Below, one piece after another: positions 10,661 through 19,540 of a stretch of DNA of 64,000 nt. Source of the stretch: Burkholderia sp. IMCC1007. GTDB taxonomy: Bacteria > Pseudomonadota > Gammaproteobacteria > Burkholderiales > Burkholderiaceae. Every line of letters begins with the position of its first letter. The first letter of the stretch is position 1. The stretch covers positions 1 to 64,000 of the forward strand of contig NZ_JAPVQY010000025.1 of NCBI RefSeq assembly GCF_027257875.1. Reading direction: 5' to 3'. The notes under the pieces were generated by a model. The model saw nothing but the letters and a program-made list of their open reading frames with translations. It was not told where the DNA came from and did no database searches. The position numbers and the translations under genes are program-made.

Positions 10661-12007
10661 TCAGCCGATTGCGTCGACGAGCGGGCGGGCATCGGCCCGC
10701 GCCGCGTATGCCGTGTCGCCCTGCTCCGTGCGCGTTTTTGCGCGGCGTTGCGACGCGTCGTGATAATCGAGGTACTTGCGCTGCGTGGCGATGTGGTCGG
10801 CGATGTGCTTCGCGTCGTGCCACACGCCCCAGATGAAGCTGGAGCCGCGACGCGACAGCCACGGCAGCCCGACGAAATAGATGCCCGGCTCCTTCGACAC
10901 GCCGCGCTGATGCTGCGGCTTGCCGTTCGCCGCGAACGCGTCGACCTTCAGCCAGTCGTAGTCGAGCGCGTAACCGGTCGCCCACACGATCGACGTGACG
11001 CCGGCGCCGGCCAGGTCGAGCGCGAGGATCGGCTGCGTCACGCAGTCCGGATTCGGCAGGATGCGGCGGGCTTCCGGTTCTTCCGGCAGGTCGAGGCCGT
11101 TGCGGGCGGCATAGGCGTCGGCCGCGTCGAGCAGCGACAGGTAGTTCTCGTCGCCGCGCGCCAGATTGATCGCGAGATCGCGCTCGAAGACCGCGACGCC
11201 GCCGTCGAACGACTTCGTCAGCCCGACGAGCGTCACGCCCTGCTGCGCGAGCGCGCGGAAGTCGACCGTGTGACCGCCGCGCGCGCCGCTCACGGCGATC
11301 GTCACGTGTTCGCGGCCGGGCGTCGCGACTTCCTTGTCCCATTCGCCGAGCACGCCGAGCCACCAGCAGAAGTCGCGGCCGCGATACGCACGCGGCGGCC
11401 GGTCGTGCGGGCCGACCGACAGATAGACGTGCCGGCCCGCGCGCTGCAGTTCATCGGCGATCTGCACGCCGGACGAACCGGCGCCGACCACCAGCACCGC
11501 GCCGTCCGGCAGTTGCGCCGGGTTGCGATAGTCGGCGGAGTGGATCTGCACGAGGCTGGCGTCGTCCGGCGCGATCGGCGGAATCACCGGGCGCTGGAAC
11601 GGCCCCGTCGCGACGACCACGCGGTTCGCCTCGATCGTGCCGTCGGACGTCTCGACGACGAAGCCCGGCTTGCCCGCGTTGCGCGTGACCTGCTTCACTT
11701 CGACGCCGGTGCGGATCGGTGCATCGAACTTGCGCGCATACGCTTCGAAGTAGTCGGCGACCTGGTCCTTCGACGCGAACGCATCGGGGTCGAGCCCGTC
11801 GAATTCGAGCCCCGGGAAGCGGTCGTGCCACGCAGGGCCGTTCGCGACCAGCGAATCCCAGCGTCCGGTGCGCCAGCGTTCGGCGATGCGGTCGCGCTCC
11901 AGCACGAGATGCGGCACGCCGAGCTTGCCGAGGTGTTCGCTCATGGCCACGCCGGCCTGCCCGGCACCGACGACCAGCGTATCGATTGAAGTTGTTTGCA
12001 CTGCCAC
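10661..12007 (-). CDS. Flavin-containing monooxygenase (FAD/NADPH, CzcO/FMO-like)
   Basis: 448-residue class B flavoprotein. Two Rossmann motifs are visible, VVGAGQAG near the N-terminus for FAD and VVGAGSSGVQIADEL near the middle for NADPH, plus an FMO-like IHSADYR segment and the late WATGYALDYDWL. Such enzymes oxygenate N, S or carbonyl centres using NADPH and O2. The start is set at the GTG at 12007, preceded by AGAAGGAG at good spacing, instead of the longer in-frame ATG at 12043. It is the first gene of the run leading into Rid, DUF1028 and M20 genes. I infer it performs the opening oxidation of the compound brought in by the NCS1 permease. Confidence 0.87.
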   Translation of the reverse strand: MAVQTTSIDTLVVGAGQAGVAMSEHLGKLGVPHLVLERDRIAERWRTGRWDSLVANGPAWHDRFPGLEFDGLDPDAFASKDQVADYFEAYARKFDAPIRTGVEVKQVTRNAGKPGFVVETSDGTIEANRVVVATGPFQRPVIPPIAPDDASLVQIHSADYRNPAQLPDGAVLVVGAGSSGVQIADELQRAGRHVYLSVGPHDRPPRAYRGRDFCWWLGVLGEWDKEVATPGREHVTIAVSGARGGHTVDFRALAQQGVTLVGLTKSFDGGVAVFERDLAINLARGDENYLSLLDAADAYAARNGLDLPEEPEARRILPNPDCVTQPILALDLAGAGVTSIVWATGYALDYDWLKVDAFAANGKPQHQRGVSKEPGIYFVGLPWLSRRGSSFIWGVWHDAKHIADHIATQRKYLDYHDASQRRAKTRTEQGDTAYAARADARPLVDAIG

Positions 12008-12204
12008 GGCTGTCTCCTTCTGAAGTGCGGCTCGCTGCGACATGGGCGGTGCCTGTTATCGCGCGAGTGGGAATGGAGACATTCTGCTGACAGGCAGACT
12101 TCGGGGAAATGATGTTTTTTGTGGTTGTTGACGAGCAAAAAGCTGGGGCACATTGGAGCGGCATCACGATCCTCAGCGGAATTCGCAAGACCACGCGTGC
12201 CGCG

Positions 12205-14412
12205 CTATTGGGTCGTACCCGGCGGCGACTCGCTTGTACCCGGAGCCGCCGTCAGCGCTTCGACCAGTTCCTTCAACTTGATCGGCTTGACGAAATGCCG
12301 CTCGAATCCCGCTTCCTCGGAACGTCTGCGGTCTTCGGGCTGACCATAGCCGGTCAGCGCGAACATCCGCAGCGGTGTCGCCCTTGGGTGCTTGCGCAGC
12401 GCGCGAGCCAGTTCGTATCCGTCCATGCCGGGCAAGCCGATGTCGAGTATTGCGAACGCAGGGGACAGTGCGGCAGCCACTTCGAGCGCCGTCGCCGAGT
12501 CCGTCGCGGTGGTCACGTGAAATCCCAGCCCGACGAGATAGGATTCCATCACCGTGAGGTTGTCCTTGTTATCGTCGACCAGCAACACGCGCGCACCGTT
12601 GCCATCCGGCGCAGGCGTGGCCCGCTCCTCCGGCGGCACACCGGTAGCCGCCGCGACGGCCGGCAGCGTAACGGTGAACGTCGAACCTTGCCCCGGCCCG
12701 CCGCTACTTGCCACTACCGTACCGCCGTGCAGTTCCACGAGACTCTTCACGAGCGCAAGCCCGATGCCGAGGCCGCCATTGGCACGGTCGATCGTCGCTT
12801 GCCCCTGCTCGAAAAGCACGAACAGACGCGGCATCAAATCCGCGTCGATACCCGCGCCGTTGTCCGTCACCGACACGACGACCTCGGTATCGGTCGACAC
12901 GGCCTTGACCCGGATGTGTCCGCCGGCCTGCGTGAATTTCGCCGCATTGTTCAGCAGATTGCCGAACACCTGGGTGAGGCGGCCGGCGTCGCCGAACACC
13001 GTGCCGCCGCCGTCTGCGAGGCCGAGCGCCAAGGTCTGCGAACGTTGCGCGATCAACGGATTCGCTGCCTCGATCGCATGCGCGAGTACGGTCGCGACCG
13101 GCACCGGCTCGCGGACCAGTTCGATGGCGCCGTGCGTGATGCGGCTCACGTCCAGCAGATCCTCGACGAGCCTCGAAAGATGCGCAACCTGGCGCTCGAT
13201 GATGTCGTGAAGCGGGTCCGACGCACCGCCGTTTTGCTGGCGCACGAGCGCCAGAGCGGTCGAGATCGGTGCGAGCGGATTGCGAAGCTCGTGGCCGAGC
13301 ATCGCGAAAAACCGATCCTTTGCGCCATTGGCATTGCGCAAATCCGCGAGCAGCGCTTCGCGTTCGATCCGCGACTTCTCGACGACGTCGCGTGCGCGCA
13401 CATATTCCGTGACCTCCACCGCGCTGAGAATCACACCCTCGACTTCGCCCGACGACGCACGCAAGGGCTCGAAGTAAAGCGTGTGAACGCGCTCCGACGA
13501 ATCGGTGGTCGCCGTCTTGTACTCTTCTCGAACGACCGGCACGCCATCGGCAAACACGCGCTGCAGCGCCGCGGCAATCGCGCCGTCCACCTGCTCAGGG
13601 AACGCGTCCAGAAACGCGAGGCCGATCAGGTCGGCACGGCCCACCATCGCGAGATAGCGAGGGTTCGCCAACTGGAACGTATGCTGACGACCGACCAATA
13701 GCGCCGACGCGATCGGCAAATTCATCAGCACTGCGTCGCGTTGATGCTCGGCAGCCCTTCGCCGCTCCATCTCGTCTTCGAGCGATCTCGCGCGCTGCTC
13801 GGCGAGCGCGAGCCTCAAATGCAGATCCTCTATGCCGGCGTCGCGCAACGGGCGGGCGAGCAGCACGTGCTGGTGCGCATTGCAAATGTGACCGAACAGC
13901 CGCGTGTGCCGCGCGCCGACGAACGCGCGCTGCGGATACGCGCAGAAAAGCGAGAAGCGGTGCGCGTCGGCGAGCCGGTTCCAGAGCTCCTCCAGCCGCA
14001 GCGCCGCTTCGCCGCGCCCCTGCGCGTACAGCAGGGCAACCATCTCGCCGAATGCATGCACCGGCTGCCCCACTCGCGCGGCATCCGCAACGAGCGCTCC
14101 GACCGTCGCCATGAATCGCGCGTCGTCCGGCCAACCGTCGATCATGAAGCCATCGAGGGCGCGCTGCGCGTCAATGAGAATCGCATCCTGCGCGTCGAGC
14201 CGCACCGTCCGCGCTGCGTCGAGCCATGACGCCAACGCAGCGAGATGATCGGCGGCGGCGATCGCAATGGCACGGCCGCCGGCCTCCAGCGCTTGCAGCA
14301 GGAAAGCGCCGACCTCCTCCGTCAATTCGACGTCGGAATCATAGAACTGAACGAAATGACTGCACCGGCGGCTTGCCTCCGGCGCCGCAACCGACTCTGT
14401 GTTGGCTTTCAT
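12205..14412 (-). CDS. Hybrid sensor histidine kinase with MEDS sensor domain and receiver
   Basis: 735 residues. Domain order: MEDS (DcmR-type sensory) domain at about 18-175 starting HFVQFYDSD, a PAS domain at about 225-340, HisKA with phospho-acceptor His374 in MLGHELRNPL, HATPase with N box near 485-489 (NLLNNAAKFT) and DNGAGID at about 517, then a receiver domain with LLVDDNKDN and phospho-acceptor Asp657. No membrane segment is present, so it is cytosolic and probably reads a soluble or redox/ligand signal through MEDS and PAS. There is no separate response regulator next door, so output is presumably by phosphotransfer to an unlinked partner. It is divergent from the BON/CsbD stress genes, which makes these candidate targets. 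Confidence 0.9.
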   Translation of the reverse strand: MKANTESVAAPEASRRCSHFVQFYDSDVELTEEVGAFLLQALEAGGRAIAIAAADHLAALASWLDAARTVRLDAQDAILIDAQRALDGFMIDGWPDDARFMATVGALVADAARVGQPVHAFGEMVALLYAQGRGEAALRLEELWNRLADAHRFSLFCAYPQRAFVGARHTRLFGHICNAHQHVLLARPLRDAGIEDLHLRLALAEQRARSLEDEMERRRAAEHQRDAVLMNLPIASALLVGRQHTFQLANPRYLAMVGRADLIGLAFLDAFPEQVDGAIAAALQRVFADGVPVVREEYKTATTDSSERVHTLYFEPLRASSGEVEGVILSAVEVTEYVRARDVVEKSRIEREALLADLRNANGAKDRFFAMLGHELRNPLAPISTALALVRQQNGGASDPLHDIIERQVAHLSRLVEDLLDVSRITHGAIELVREPVPVATVLAHAIEAANPLIAQRSQTLALGLADGGGTVFGDAGRLTQVFGNLLNNAAKFTQAGGHIRVKAVSTDTEVVVSVTDNGAGIDADLMPRLFVLFEQGQATIDRANGGLGIGLALVKSLVELHGGTVVASSGGPGQGSTFTVTLPAVAAATGVPPEERATPAPDGNGARVLLVDDNKDNLTVMESYLVGLGFHVTTATDSATALEVAAALSPAFAILDIGLPGMDGYELARALRKHPRATPLRMFALTGYGQPEDRRRSEEAGFERHFVKPIKLKELVEALTAAPGTSESPPGTTQ

Positions 14413-14828
14413 CGCTCAAAGTCTTCGGAGAGCCCGTTGCCGGCATCGCAACCCGCCGCCGGATCCGGAAAACAAGCGGCGAAACCGGGCGGCGCAGCGT
14501 CACCTGCCTGCGGGGGCATTGTCATTCTTGCGCAAAATCTTACCGCAGCGACCACGGATCGCCGTCGAAGCCGGGAGCGCTTCGAATGCGGGAAATGGCG
14601 CTACCGCCGGCGTCGCAAAAATCGTGCGCGGGGGTCGCGCAGATTTCCGTCGGGCCCGCCCCGACACCGCTCCCCGCGATGCCGCCAGCCACCGACGTGG
14701 GTCGGCGGAGCGTGCCGCCGCGTGAGCCGGCGACGACGCGCAGATCGCCCGCGGGCGCGCCGGGAACGCGACGTGCTAAGCACCTACCGGTTCATTCCCT
14801 CCACCACGACAACCGAAGGAGAACGTCA
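14413..14828. other. Gene-free gap between hybrid kinase and BON gene
   Basis: These 416 bases separate divergent genes and must hold both promoters. I see no convincing ORF on either strand and no consensus promoter that I would assign. Confidence 0.5.
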
Positions 14829-15182
14829 GTGAACAAAGCTTCGCACCTTTCCACGCTGCTGGCCGTCAGCGCGGCCTTCCTTCTGTCCGCCGCGCCGCTC
14901 ACGGATGCACAGGCGCAGGCGTCGTCGTCGGCCGACAGCGGCATGACGAACGGATCGGACCAGCCCGTGACCGACACGTGGATCACGACCAAGGTGAAGA
15001 GCGAACTCGCGACCACCGAGGGCGTGAAGAGCACCGACATCAGCGTGAAGACGGTGGACGGCGTCGTGACGCTGACGGGCGTGCTGCCGTCCAAGACCGC
15101 GGTGAAGAAAGCGATCGCCGTGACGCGCGCGGTCAAGGGCGTGAAGCACGTCGACTCGTCCGGCCTGAAGGCGAAGGCCTGA
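14829..15182 (+). CDS. BON-domain periplasmic protein (OsmY-like)
   Basis: 117 residues with a Sec signal peptide ending around DAQAQA, then a single BON domain (about 45-115) with the pattern TWITTKVKSEL...VVTLTGVLPS. BON proteins bind phospholipid and support envelope integrity under osmotic stress. The start is a GTG at 14829, placed by AAGGAG just upstream. It heads a set of small stress or envelope genes (CsbD, a tiny membrane protein, a glycine-zipper protein) on the same strand and is divergent from the MEDS hybrid kinase. Confidence 0.88.
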   Translation: MNKASHLSTLLAVSAAFLLSAAPLTDAQAQASSSADSGMTNGSDQPVTDTWITTKVKSELATTEGVKSTDISVKTVDGVVTLTGVLPSKTAVKKAIAVTRAVKGVKHVDSSGLKAKA

Positions 15183-15189
15183 GCTGTTA

Positions 15190-15213
15190 CGCGGCCGAGC
15201 GCCGCGCTTTTCT
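15190..15213 (+). terminator. Short hairpin with T-rich tail
   Basis: CGCGGC pairs with GCCGCG around a 5-base loop and is followed by CTTTTCTT, forming a weak terminator between the BON and CsbD genes. Partial read-through is likely. Confidence 0.55.
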
Positions 15214-15248
15214 TCCCCGCTTTTCTCCCCTTATGACAGGAGCAAACG

Positions 15249-15446
15249 ATGAACGAAGACAAGATCAAGGGTCAATGGAAACAACTGACCGGCAAGCTGA
15301 AGGCCAAGTGGGGCAAGCTGACCGACGACGATCTGCAAGTCGCCGAAGGCAACCGCGACTATCTGGTCGGCAGGATCCAGGAGCGTTACGGGATCGCGCG
15401 CGACGAAGCCGAGCGGCAGTTGAAGGATTTCGATCGCGAGCTGTAA
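15249..15446 (+). CDS. CsbD family stress protein
   Basis: 65 residues, highly charged, starting MNEDKIKGQWKQLTGKLKAK, the signature of CsbD/YjbJ proteins. The family is abundant under general stress; its molecular role is unknown. A clear AGGAG lies upstream of the ATG. It follows the BON gene after a weak hairpin and precedes a stable hairpin and a tiny membrane-protein gene, so the three may be co-regulated. Confidence 0.92.
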   Translation: MNEDKIKGQWKQLTGKLKAKWGKLTDDDLQVAEGNRDYLVGRIQERYGIARDEAERQLKDFDREL

Positions 15447-15472
15447 CGCCGTAACGCGGGGGTAGTCTCAAT

Positions 15473-15501
15473 CGGCCGCGACGCACGTCGCGTCGCGGCC
15501 G
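15473..15501. other. Perfect 11-bp hairpin just upstream of a ribosome site
   Basis: CGGCCGCGACG pairs with CGTCGCGGCCG around a 7-base loop and ends 3 bases before the GGAGGA of the next small gene. No U-tract follows. It may terminate csbD weakly or hinder ribosome access to the next gene. Confidence 0.5.
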
Positions 15502-15517
15502 CACGGAGGACGCCGAC

Positions 15518-15601
15518 ATGGGCAAGTATCTGATCGCATGGCTGCTCGGCGTACCGATCGGGCTGCTGGTGCTGTTCTTTCTGTTCACGCACCTCTTCTG
15601 A
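15518..15601 (+). CDS. 27-residue single-pass membrane peptide
   Basis: A very short gene encoding 27 residues: a Met-Gly-Lys start, one continuous hydrophobic helix rich in Leu/Ile/Val/Phe, and a Thr-His-Leu-Phe end. GGAGGA at 15505-15510 has ideal spacing to the ATG, which is the main evidence that it is real. It lies in a run of small stress and envelope genes and directly after a strong hairpin. Function is unknown; comparable tiny membrane proteins often modulate larger membrane proteins. Confidence 0.6.
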   Translation: MGKYLIAWLLGVPIGLLVLFFLFTHLF

Positions 15602-15781
15602 AATGCCCGCGCGGTACGGATCCAAGCGTCCAGCCCGCGACGAGCGGGAAGGCAACGTCATGTGTATAGCCAAGCCGGCGATGCGACTCATGCGCTGTCA
15701 ATGCGTGTCCTTTTCCACGATGACCACTCCTTTCTGAAGATGAAGCCTGATAACGCAATTCGTTTTACCGGGAGACTATCA

Positions 15782-16003
15782 ATGCGATCCTTTTCTCTAT
15801 TGGCAATTTGCATCGCCTTGACGGCAGTTCCGCTGTCGGGATTTGCTGCGGGGTGCCTGAAGGGGGCCGCCGTCGGCGGTGTCGCCGGCCACGTTGCCGG
15901 GCACCATGGCGCAATCGGTGCCGCTGCGGGTTGCGCAATCGGCCACCACCACGCGGAAAAGAAAGCCAAAGCGGCACGCGCGGCATCGGCCGCGTCGGAA
16001 TAA
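15782..16003 (+). CDS. Small secreted glycine-zipper protein
   Basis: 73 residues with an N-terminal signal peptide (RSFSLLAICIALTAVPLSG, cleavage near GFAA) and a glycine-zipper core GAAVGGVAGHVAGHHGAIGA followed by a His/Lys/Ala-rich tail. Glycine-zipper proteins of this size sit in or at the inner or outer membrane. GGGAG upstream favours the ATG at 15782 over the in-frame ATG at 15740. The His pairs (GHH, GHHH) might bind metal, which is only a guess. It belongs to the local set of small envelope-stress genes. Confidence 0.7.
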   Translation: MRSFSLLAICIALTAVPLSGFAAGCLKGAAVGGVAGHVAGHHGAIGAAAGCAIGHHHAEKKAKAARAASAASE

Positions 16004-16355
16004 GATCATCGAAGCCGACCGGCGTTCTTCCGAACCGCCGACGGCGCGTCGCGCGCGGGATGCTGCAGGGGCCACGGATCCGCCGAATCGGATGGCGGCC
16101 CCTGCGCCTATGTATCGCCGTCTCGCTGCGTCGCTCCGCATAGGCACGCCAGCGCAGCCACGTTTCCGTGGCGCTACCAGAACAGAACGCCATGCGTCGA
16201 CGCGTCGGTTGAACCCAGACATGTGCTCGGGGCCCCGCCCGCCGCCTGGTACGGCCGGCGGAGACGGTCGTTCCAGAACCACGCCTGCAGCGCGCGGCCA
16301 CGCGATCGCAAATCGCGAGCGGCTCGCGCTGGCCGTCTTCCACCAGCCGCTGCTA
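16004..16355. other. Gene-free gap between convergent genes
   Basis: These 352 bases lie between the glycine-zipper gene and the reductase gene, which converge. I see no supported gene, no recognisable mobile-element remnant and no canonical terminator. Confidence 0.45.
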
Positions 16356-17261
16356 CTAGCCCGGACCGTCGCTGGCGGCCGCGAGCAGCGGCACGACCAG
16401 ATCGCTGATCGGCGTCGCAATTCCGTGAGATCGTCCGTATCGCTGCACGACGCCATTGCGACAGTCCCATTCGAGCGGGCGGTTGCCCTGCCGATCGGCA
16501 AGAATGGACGTACCCAGATCGGGTGGGGCGCGATGGAATCCATCGACGATCTCCCGAGGCACTTCATCGCCCAGCTTCGCGCCCTCCGCACGGGCGACCT
16601 CGAGACATTCGCGCAGGTACGCAAGCGACAGTTCGGTGATGTCGGTACGCGAGAACATGCCGGCGCGGCGGCCGGTGAGCACCATGAGTCCCGCGACCGC
16701 GTTCTGCAAAAGTTTCCGCCATGCGAGCGAGATGAAATCCTCCGCCACCTCGACCGAGCATCGCGTGCCGCGCAACGCCGACACCACCACGTTGCTCGCC
16801 GGCGTATCGGGAAGCGTGAGCCGCGGTGTACCGCGCAGCCACACCGACGAGCCTGACTCGCGTTGCGCAGGAAACCAGACGATCGACGGCACGACCGCGG
16901 CGCCGGCCGCATACGGTGCGAAGGTGGCTTTTTGCTCGACGCCATTTTGCAGCACGCAGACGACGGTCTTCGCATCGCACAGCGCGGCGACCCAAGGTGC
17001 CGCGCTCGCCACCTGCGTCGACTTGACCGCAACGAATACAAGATCGAACCGCCCCGTGACCGCTCCCGGATCGGTCAGCACGGGGCCGGGCACGACGATC
17101 TCGCCGCCATCGAAGCGCAACGCGAGCTGCTCGTGCGCAGAGCGGCCGCAGATCACCGGCGTGCGGCCGGCTTCATGAAGGGCCGCGGCCACGGTCGTTC
17201 CGATTGCGCCCGGACCGACGAGCGCGACGCTCGGGTAGTCGGCGTGTGTCATGGTATTCAT
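16356..17261 (-). CDS. Ketopantoate-reductase-like (ApbA/PanE family) oxidoreductase
   Basis: 301 residues with an N-terminal NAD(P)-binding motif (VALVGPGAIGTTVAAALHEAG region), the VLQNGVEQ loop, and the C-terminal domain with the catalytic-Lys segment WRKLLQNAVAGL. PanE reduces 2-dehydropantoate to pantoate with NADPH in CoA synthesis, but the family includes many reductases of other 2-oxo acids. Its ATG overlaps the stop of the upstream MFS gene as ATGA, so the two are translationally coupled. That pairing with a transporter and a divergent LysR gene argues for a specialised reductase rather than the housekeeping PanE. Confidence 0.82.
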   Translation of the reverse strand: MNTMTHADYPSVALVGPGAIGTTVAAALHEAGRTPVICGRSAHEQLALRFDGGEIVVPGPVLTDPGAVTGRFDLVFVAVKSTQVASAAPWVAALCDAKTVVCVLQNGVEQKATFAPYAAGAAVVPSIVWFPAQRESGSSVWLRGTPRLTLPDTPASNVVVSALRGTRCSVEVAEDFISLAWRKLLQNAVAGLMVLTGRRAGMFSRTDITELSLAYLRECLEVARAEGAKLGDEVPREIVDGFHRAPPDLGTSILADRQGNRPLEWDCRNGVVQRYGRSHGIATPISDLVVPLLAAASDGPG

Positions 17262-18475
17262 CCTGTTGAATCATCCGCCAGATGCGGGCGCAGTGCGACG
17301 GCCAGCGGGAAAATCGCCAGGGCGGTCAATGCGGTCGCGTACGTCGCGCCGTGCACACCGATCCTGTCGCCCAGGAAACCGTAGAGGACAGGCGATATCG
17401 CGCCCGATGCGATCGTTCCCGTATAGAAAATCGCGAACGCGCGCTCGGTGCGCTCGGGCGCGGCCAGCTCCGGAACGGTTCCGTACAGCACCGACGACGT
17501 GCCATTGAGCATCATGCCGAGAACCGGTAACAGCACCATGGCAAGCGCCAGCGGCAGATACATCACCGCGACGATGAGCGCCGCTGTCCCGCCTTCCGTG
17601 AGCAGCACCGTACGCACCACACCGATGCGCGCGCCCAGCCAGCCGCACACGAATTTTCCGGCCGCACCGCCAATGAAGACAAGCGCGAGGGCCGTTCCGA
17701 CCAGTCCGGGCGAGATGCCCTTCGCGCTGAGCAGGAAAGGCAGAAAGGTCAGCAGTCCCATGCGTACGGCCGTATCGAGCACGCCGATGGAAAACAGTGC
17801 GGAGAATCCCGTCGCCCCGGTGCTACCGCGTCGAGTCGACGTCTGCTCTTTCGCCGCCGTCATCCGTGCGCCACGTGGTACTTCGGGAAAACCGAACGCG
17901 ATGACCGCGGCAACGATACAACCCAATCCGGCGACGATCCATAGCGCGTAACGCCACGGCATCATCGTCACGAGCAGCGAAATGGCTGCCGGCAGCGCGG
18001 ATTTCCCCAGATCGCCGGAAAAGTTGTAGATGCTCAGCGGGCCTCTCGCATCACGGCCATAGGCGCGGGAGATCGCGCCCGATGCGATCGGATGCTGCGT
18101 GCTGGATCCGCTGCCGGAAATCGCCAGCGCGACGCACAAACCGAGCAGCCCGCCCGACACGCCCGCGATCGCGTAGCCCAGCGCCGCGAGCAGCGTGCCG
18201 CATGCAAGCGGGCCGCGACTGCCCAGGCGTTGTGCGAGACGCCCTGCCGGCAATTGCAGCGCCGCCATCGTGCCGGCATAGACGCCGCGCAGGATAGCCA
18301 GCGCCGCAAAATCGAGTCCGAACTCCGACTGCCACAGCGGTAGCAGCGCGTAGATCATGTCCGTATAGCCATCGTGGGTCGCGTGCGCGATGCAGGCTAG
18401 CCACAGCACGCGCGGTCGTGATCGCGCAGTCTCCCGCATCGCGGGCAGGGAAAAAACCGGCAAGCGCATGGTCAT
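17258..18475 (-). CDS. MFS transporter of the fosmidomycin-resistance (Fsr) type
   Basis: 405 residues with about 12 transmembrane segments. The opening HATHDGYTDMIYALLPLWQ resembles Fsr-type pumps, which export drugs or hydrophobic metabolites by proton antiport. I set the start at the ATG at 18475 because the longer open frame would run through the divergent LysR operator and up to that gene. The gene ends in ATGA overlap with the PanE-like reductase. The LysR gene opposite is its probable regulator. The real substrate is unknown. Confidence 0.85.
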   Translation of the reverse strand: MTMRLPVFSLPAMRETARSRPRVLWLACIAHATHDGYTDMIYALLPLWQSEFGLDFAALAILRGVYAGTMAALQLPAGRLAQRLGSRGPLACGTLLAALGYAIAGVSGGLLGLCVALAISGSGSSTQHPIASGAISRAYGRDARGPLSIYNFSGDLGKSALPAAISLLVTMMPWRYALWIVAGLGCIVAAVIAFGFPEVPRGARMTAAKEQTSTRRGSTGATGFSALFSIGVLDTAVRMGLLTFLPFLLSAKGISPGLVGTALALVFIGGAAGKFVCGWLGARIGVVRTVLLTEGGTAALIVAVMYLPLALAMVLLPVLGMMLNGTSSVLYGTVPELAAPERTERAFAIFYTGTIASGAISPVLYGFLGDRIGVHGATYATALTALAIFPLAVALRPHLADDSTG

Positions 18476-18560
18476 GTTCTCTGGACGAGTGGCTGATCGA
18501 AGCCGCTCGTCGTGTGCGTCTCGGGTTGGACGGGTCAATTCTATGACCGGGCTGCCAGCC

Positions 18561-18579
18561 ATTTCAATTGAGCTAAAAT
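18561..18579. promoter_or_regulatory. LysR box (T-N11-A dyad)
   Basis: ATTT and AAAT flank exactly 11 bases, giving the T-N11-A palindrome typical of LysR-type recognition sites. It lies 29 bases before the LysR start and 86 bases upstream of the MFS start, as expected for autoregulation and divergent activation. Confidence 0.65.
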
Positions 18580-18607
18580 TGCGTCCGTCGAGAAAAAAAG
18601 TCACGTC

Positions 18608-19540
18608 ATGGACGAAAGCCGAGATGCTGCGCAGAACCGCGACGCGTTGCCCCCGCTCAATGCGCTACGCGCTTTCGATGCGGTCGCGCGGCACGGCAGC
18701 TTCGCGGGCGCTGCGGCGGAGCTTCATGTCACCCACTGGGCCGTGGGAAAACAGATCAGGCTGCTGGAGGACTGGTTCGGCCTGCCGTTGTTCGAGCGTC
18801 GCCCGCGCGGCGTCGTGCTGACCGACGAAGGCGCCGCGTTGCTGAACGACGTCAGCCACGCGTTCGAGCGCCTCGGTACCGCGGTCGTGCGGCTGCGTCA
18901 CAATCCATTCAGGCAGCGGATATCGGGCGTCGTGCGGGTGAACGTGCCGATGAGCTTTGCGCTGTGCTGGCTGCTGCCACGGCTCGCCGATTTCCATGTG
19001 CGGTATCCCGACATCGACGTGAAGGTGTCGACGACATCGCGCAAGCTGCGCTATGTCGCCGGCGCTTTCGATATCGGTGTTCGCTCCGGTCCCGAGCAAG
19101 GCGCCGACATCGTTTCGCGACCGTTGATGCCCGATCTGCGCGTGCCCGCCTGCAGTCCCGCCTTGCTGCGGCAGCATCCGATACAGAGCGTGACCGACCT
19201 GCGCGATCACGTGCTGCTGCATTCGGCCACGACGCGCTCCGCATGGTCGCACTGGCTGAAGGAAGCCGGCGCTCCGGATCTACGGGCCGCGCGCCATGTC
19301 GAATTCGATCACGTGAATCTTCAGCTTGGCGCAGCCATCGAGGGCCTGGGTGTGGCGCTGGCATCGCTGCCGCTGATCCGGCGCGATCTCGCCGAGGGGC
19401 GCCTCGTGTGTCCGATCGCATCGCCTGCGTGGGCTGCCGACGACTACATGCTTGTCACGAACGCGGATCGCGCCGACGATGCCGCCGTGTCCGCGTTCGA
19501 GCAATGGATGGAGCGCATGGCGAGCGAAGAGGCTGACTAG
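18608..19540 (+). CDS. LysR-type regulator, GcvA-like
   Basis: 310 residues. The N-terminal helix-turn-helix reads LNALRAFDAVARHGSFAGAA and THWAVGKQIRLLEDW, the form seen in GcvA-type LysR proteins, and is followed by a ligand-binding domain with VNVPMSFALCWLLPRL. It is divergent from the MFS-reductase pair and has a T-N11-A box directly upstream. I infer that it controls those two genes and itself. The inducer is unknown. Confidence 0.9.
   Translation: MDESRDAAQNRDALPPLNALRAFDAVARHGSFAGAAAELHVTHWAVGKQIRLLEDWFGLPLFERRPRGVVLTDEGAALLNDVSHAFERLGTAVVRLRHNPFRQRISGVVRVNVPMSFALCWLLPRLADFHVRYPDIDVKVSTTSRKLRYVAGAFDIGVRSGPEQGADIVSRPLMPDLRVPACSPALLRQHPIQSVTDLRDHVLLHSATTRSAWSHWLKEAGAPDLRAARHVEFDHVNLQLGAAIEGLGVALASLPLIRRDLAEGRLVCPIASPAWAADDYMLVTNADRADDAAVSAFEQWMERMASEEAD

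Noticed and set aside
12008..12043. Longer start of the flavin monooxygenase
   Set aside because: AGAAGGAG lies inside this extension at correct spacing for the GTG at 12007.
16004..16355. Transposase remnant between the glycine-zipper gene and the reductase
   Set aside because: Six-frame reading gave no transposase motif and no terminal inverted repeat.
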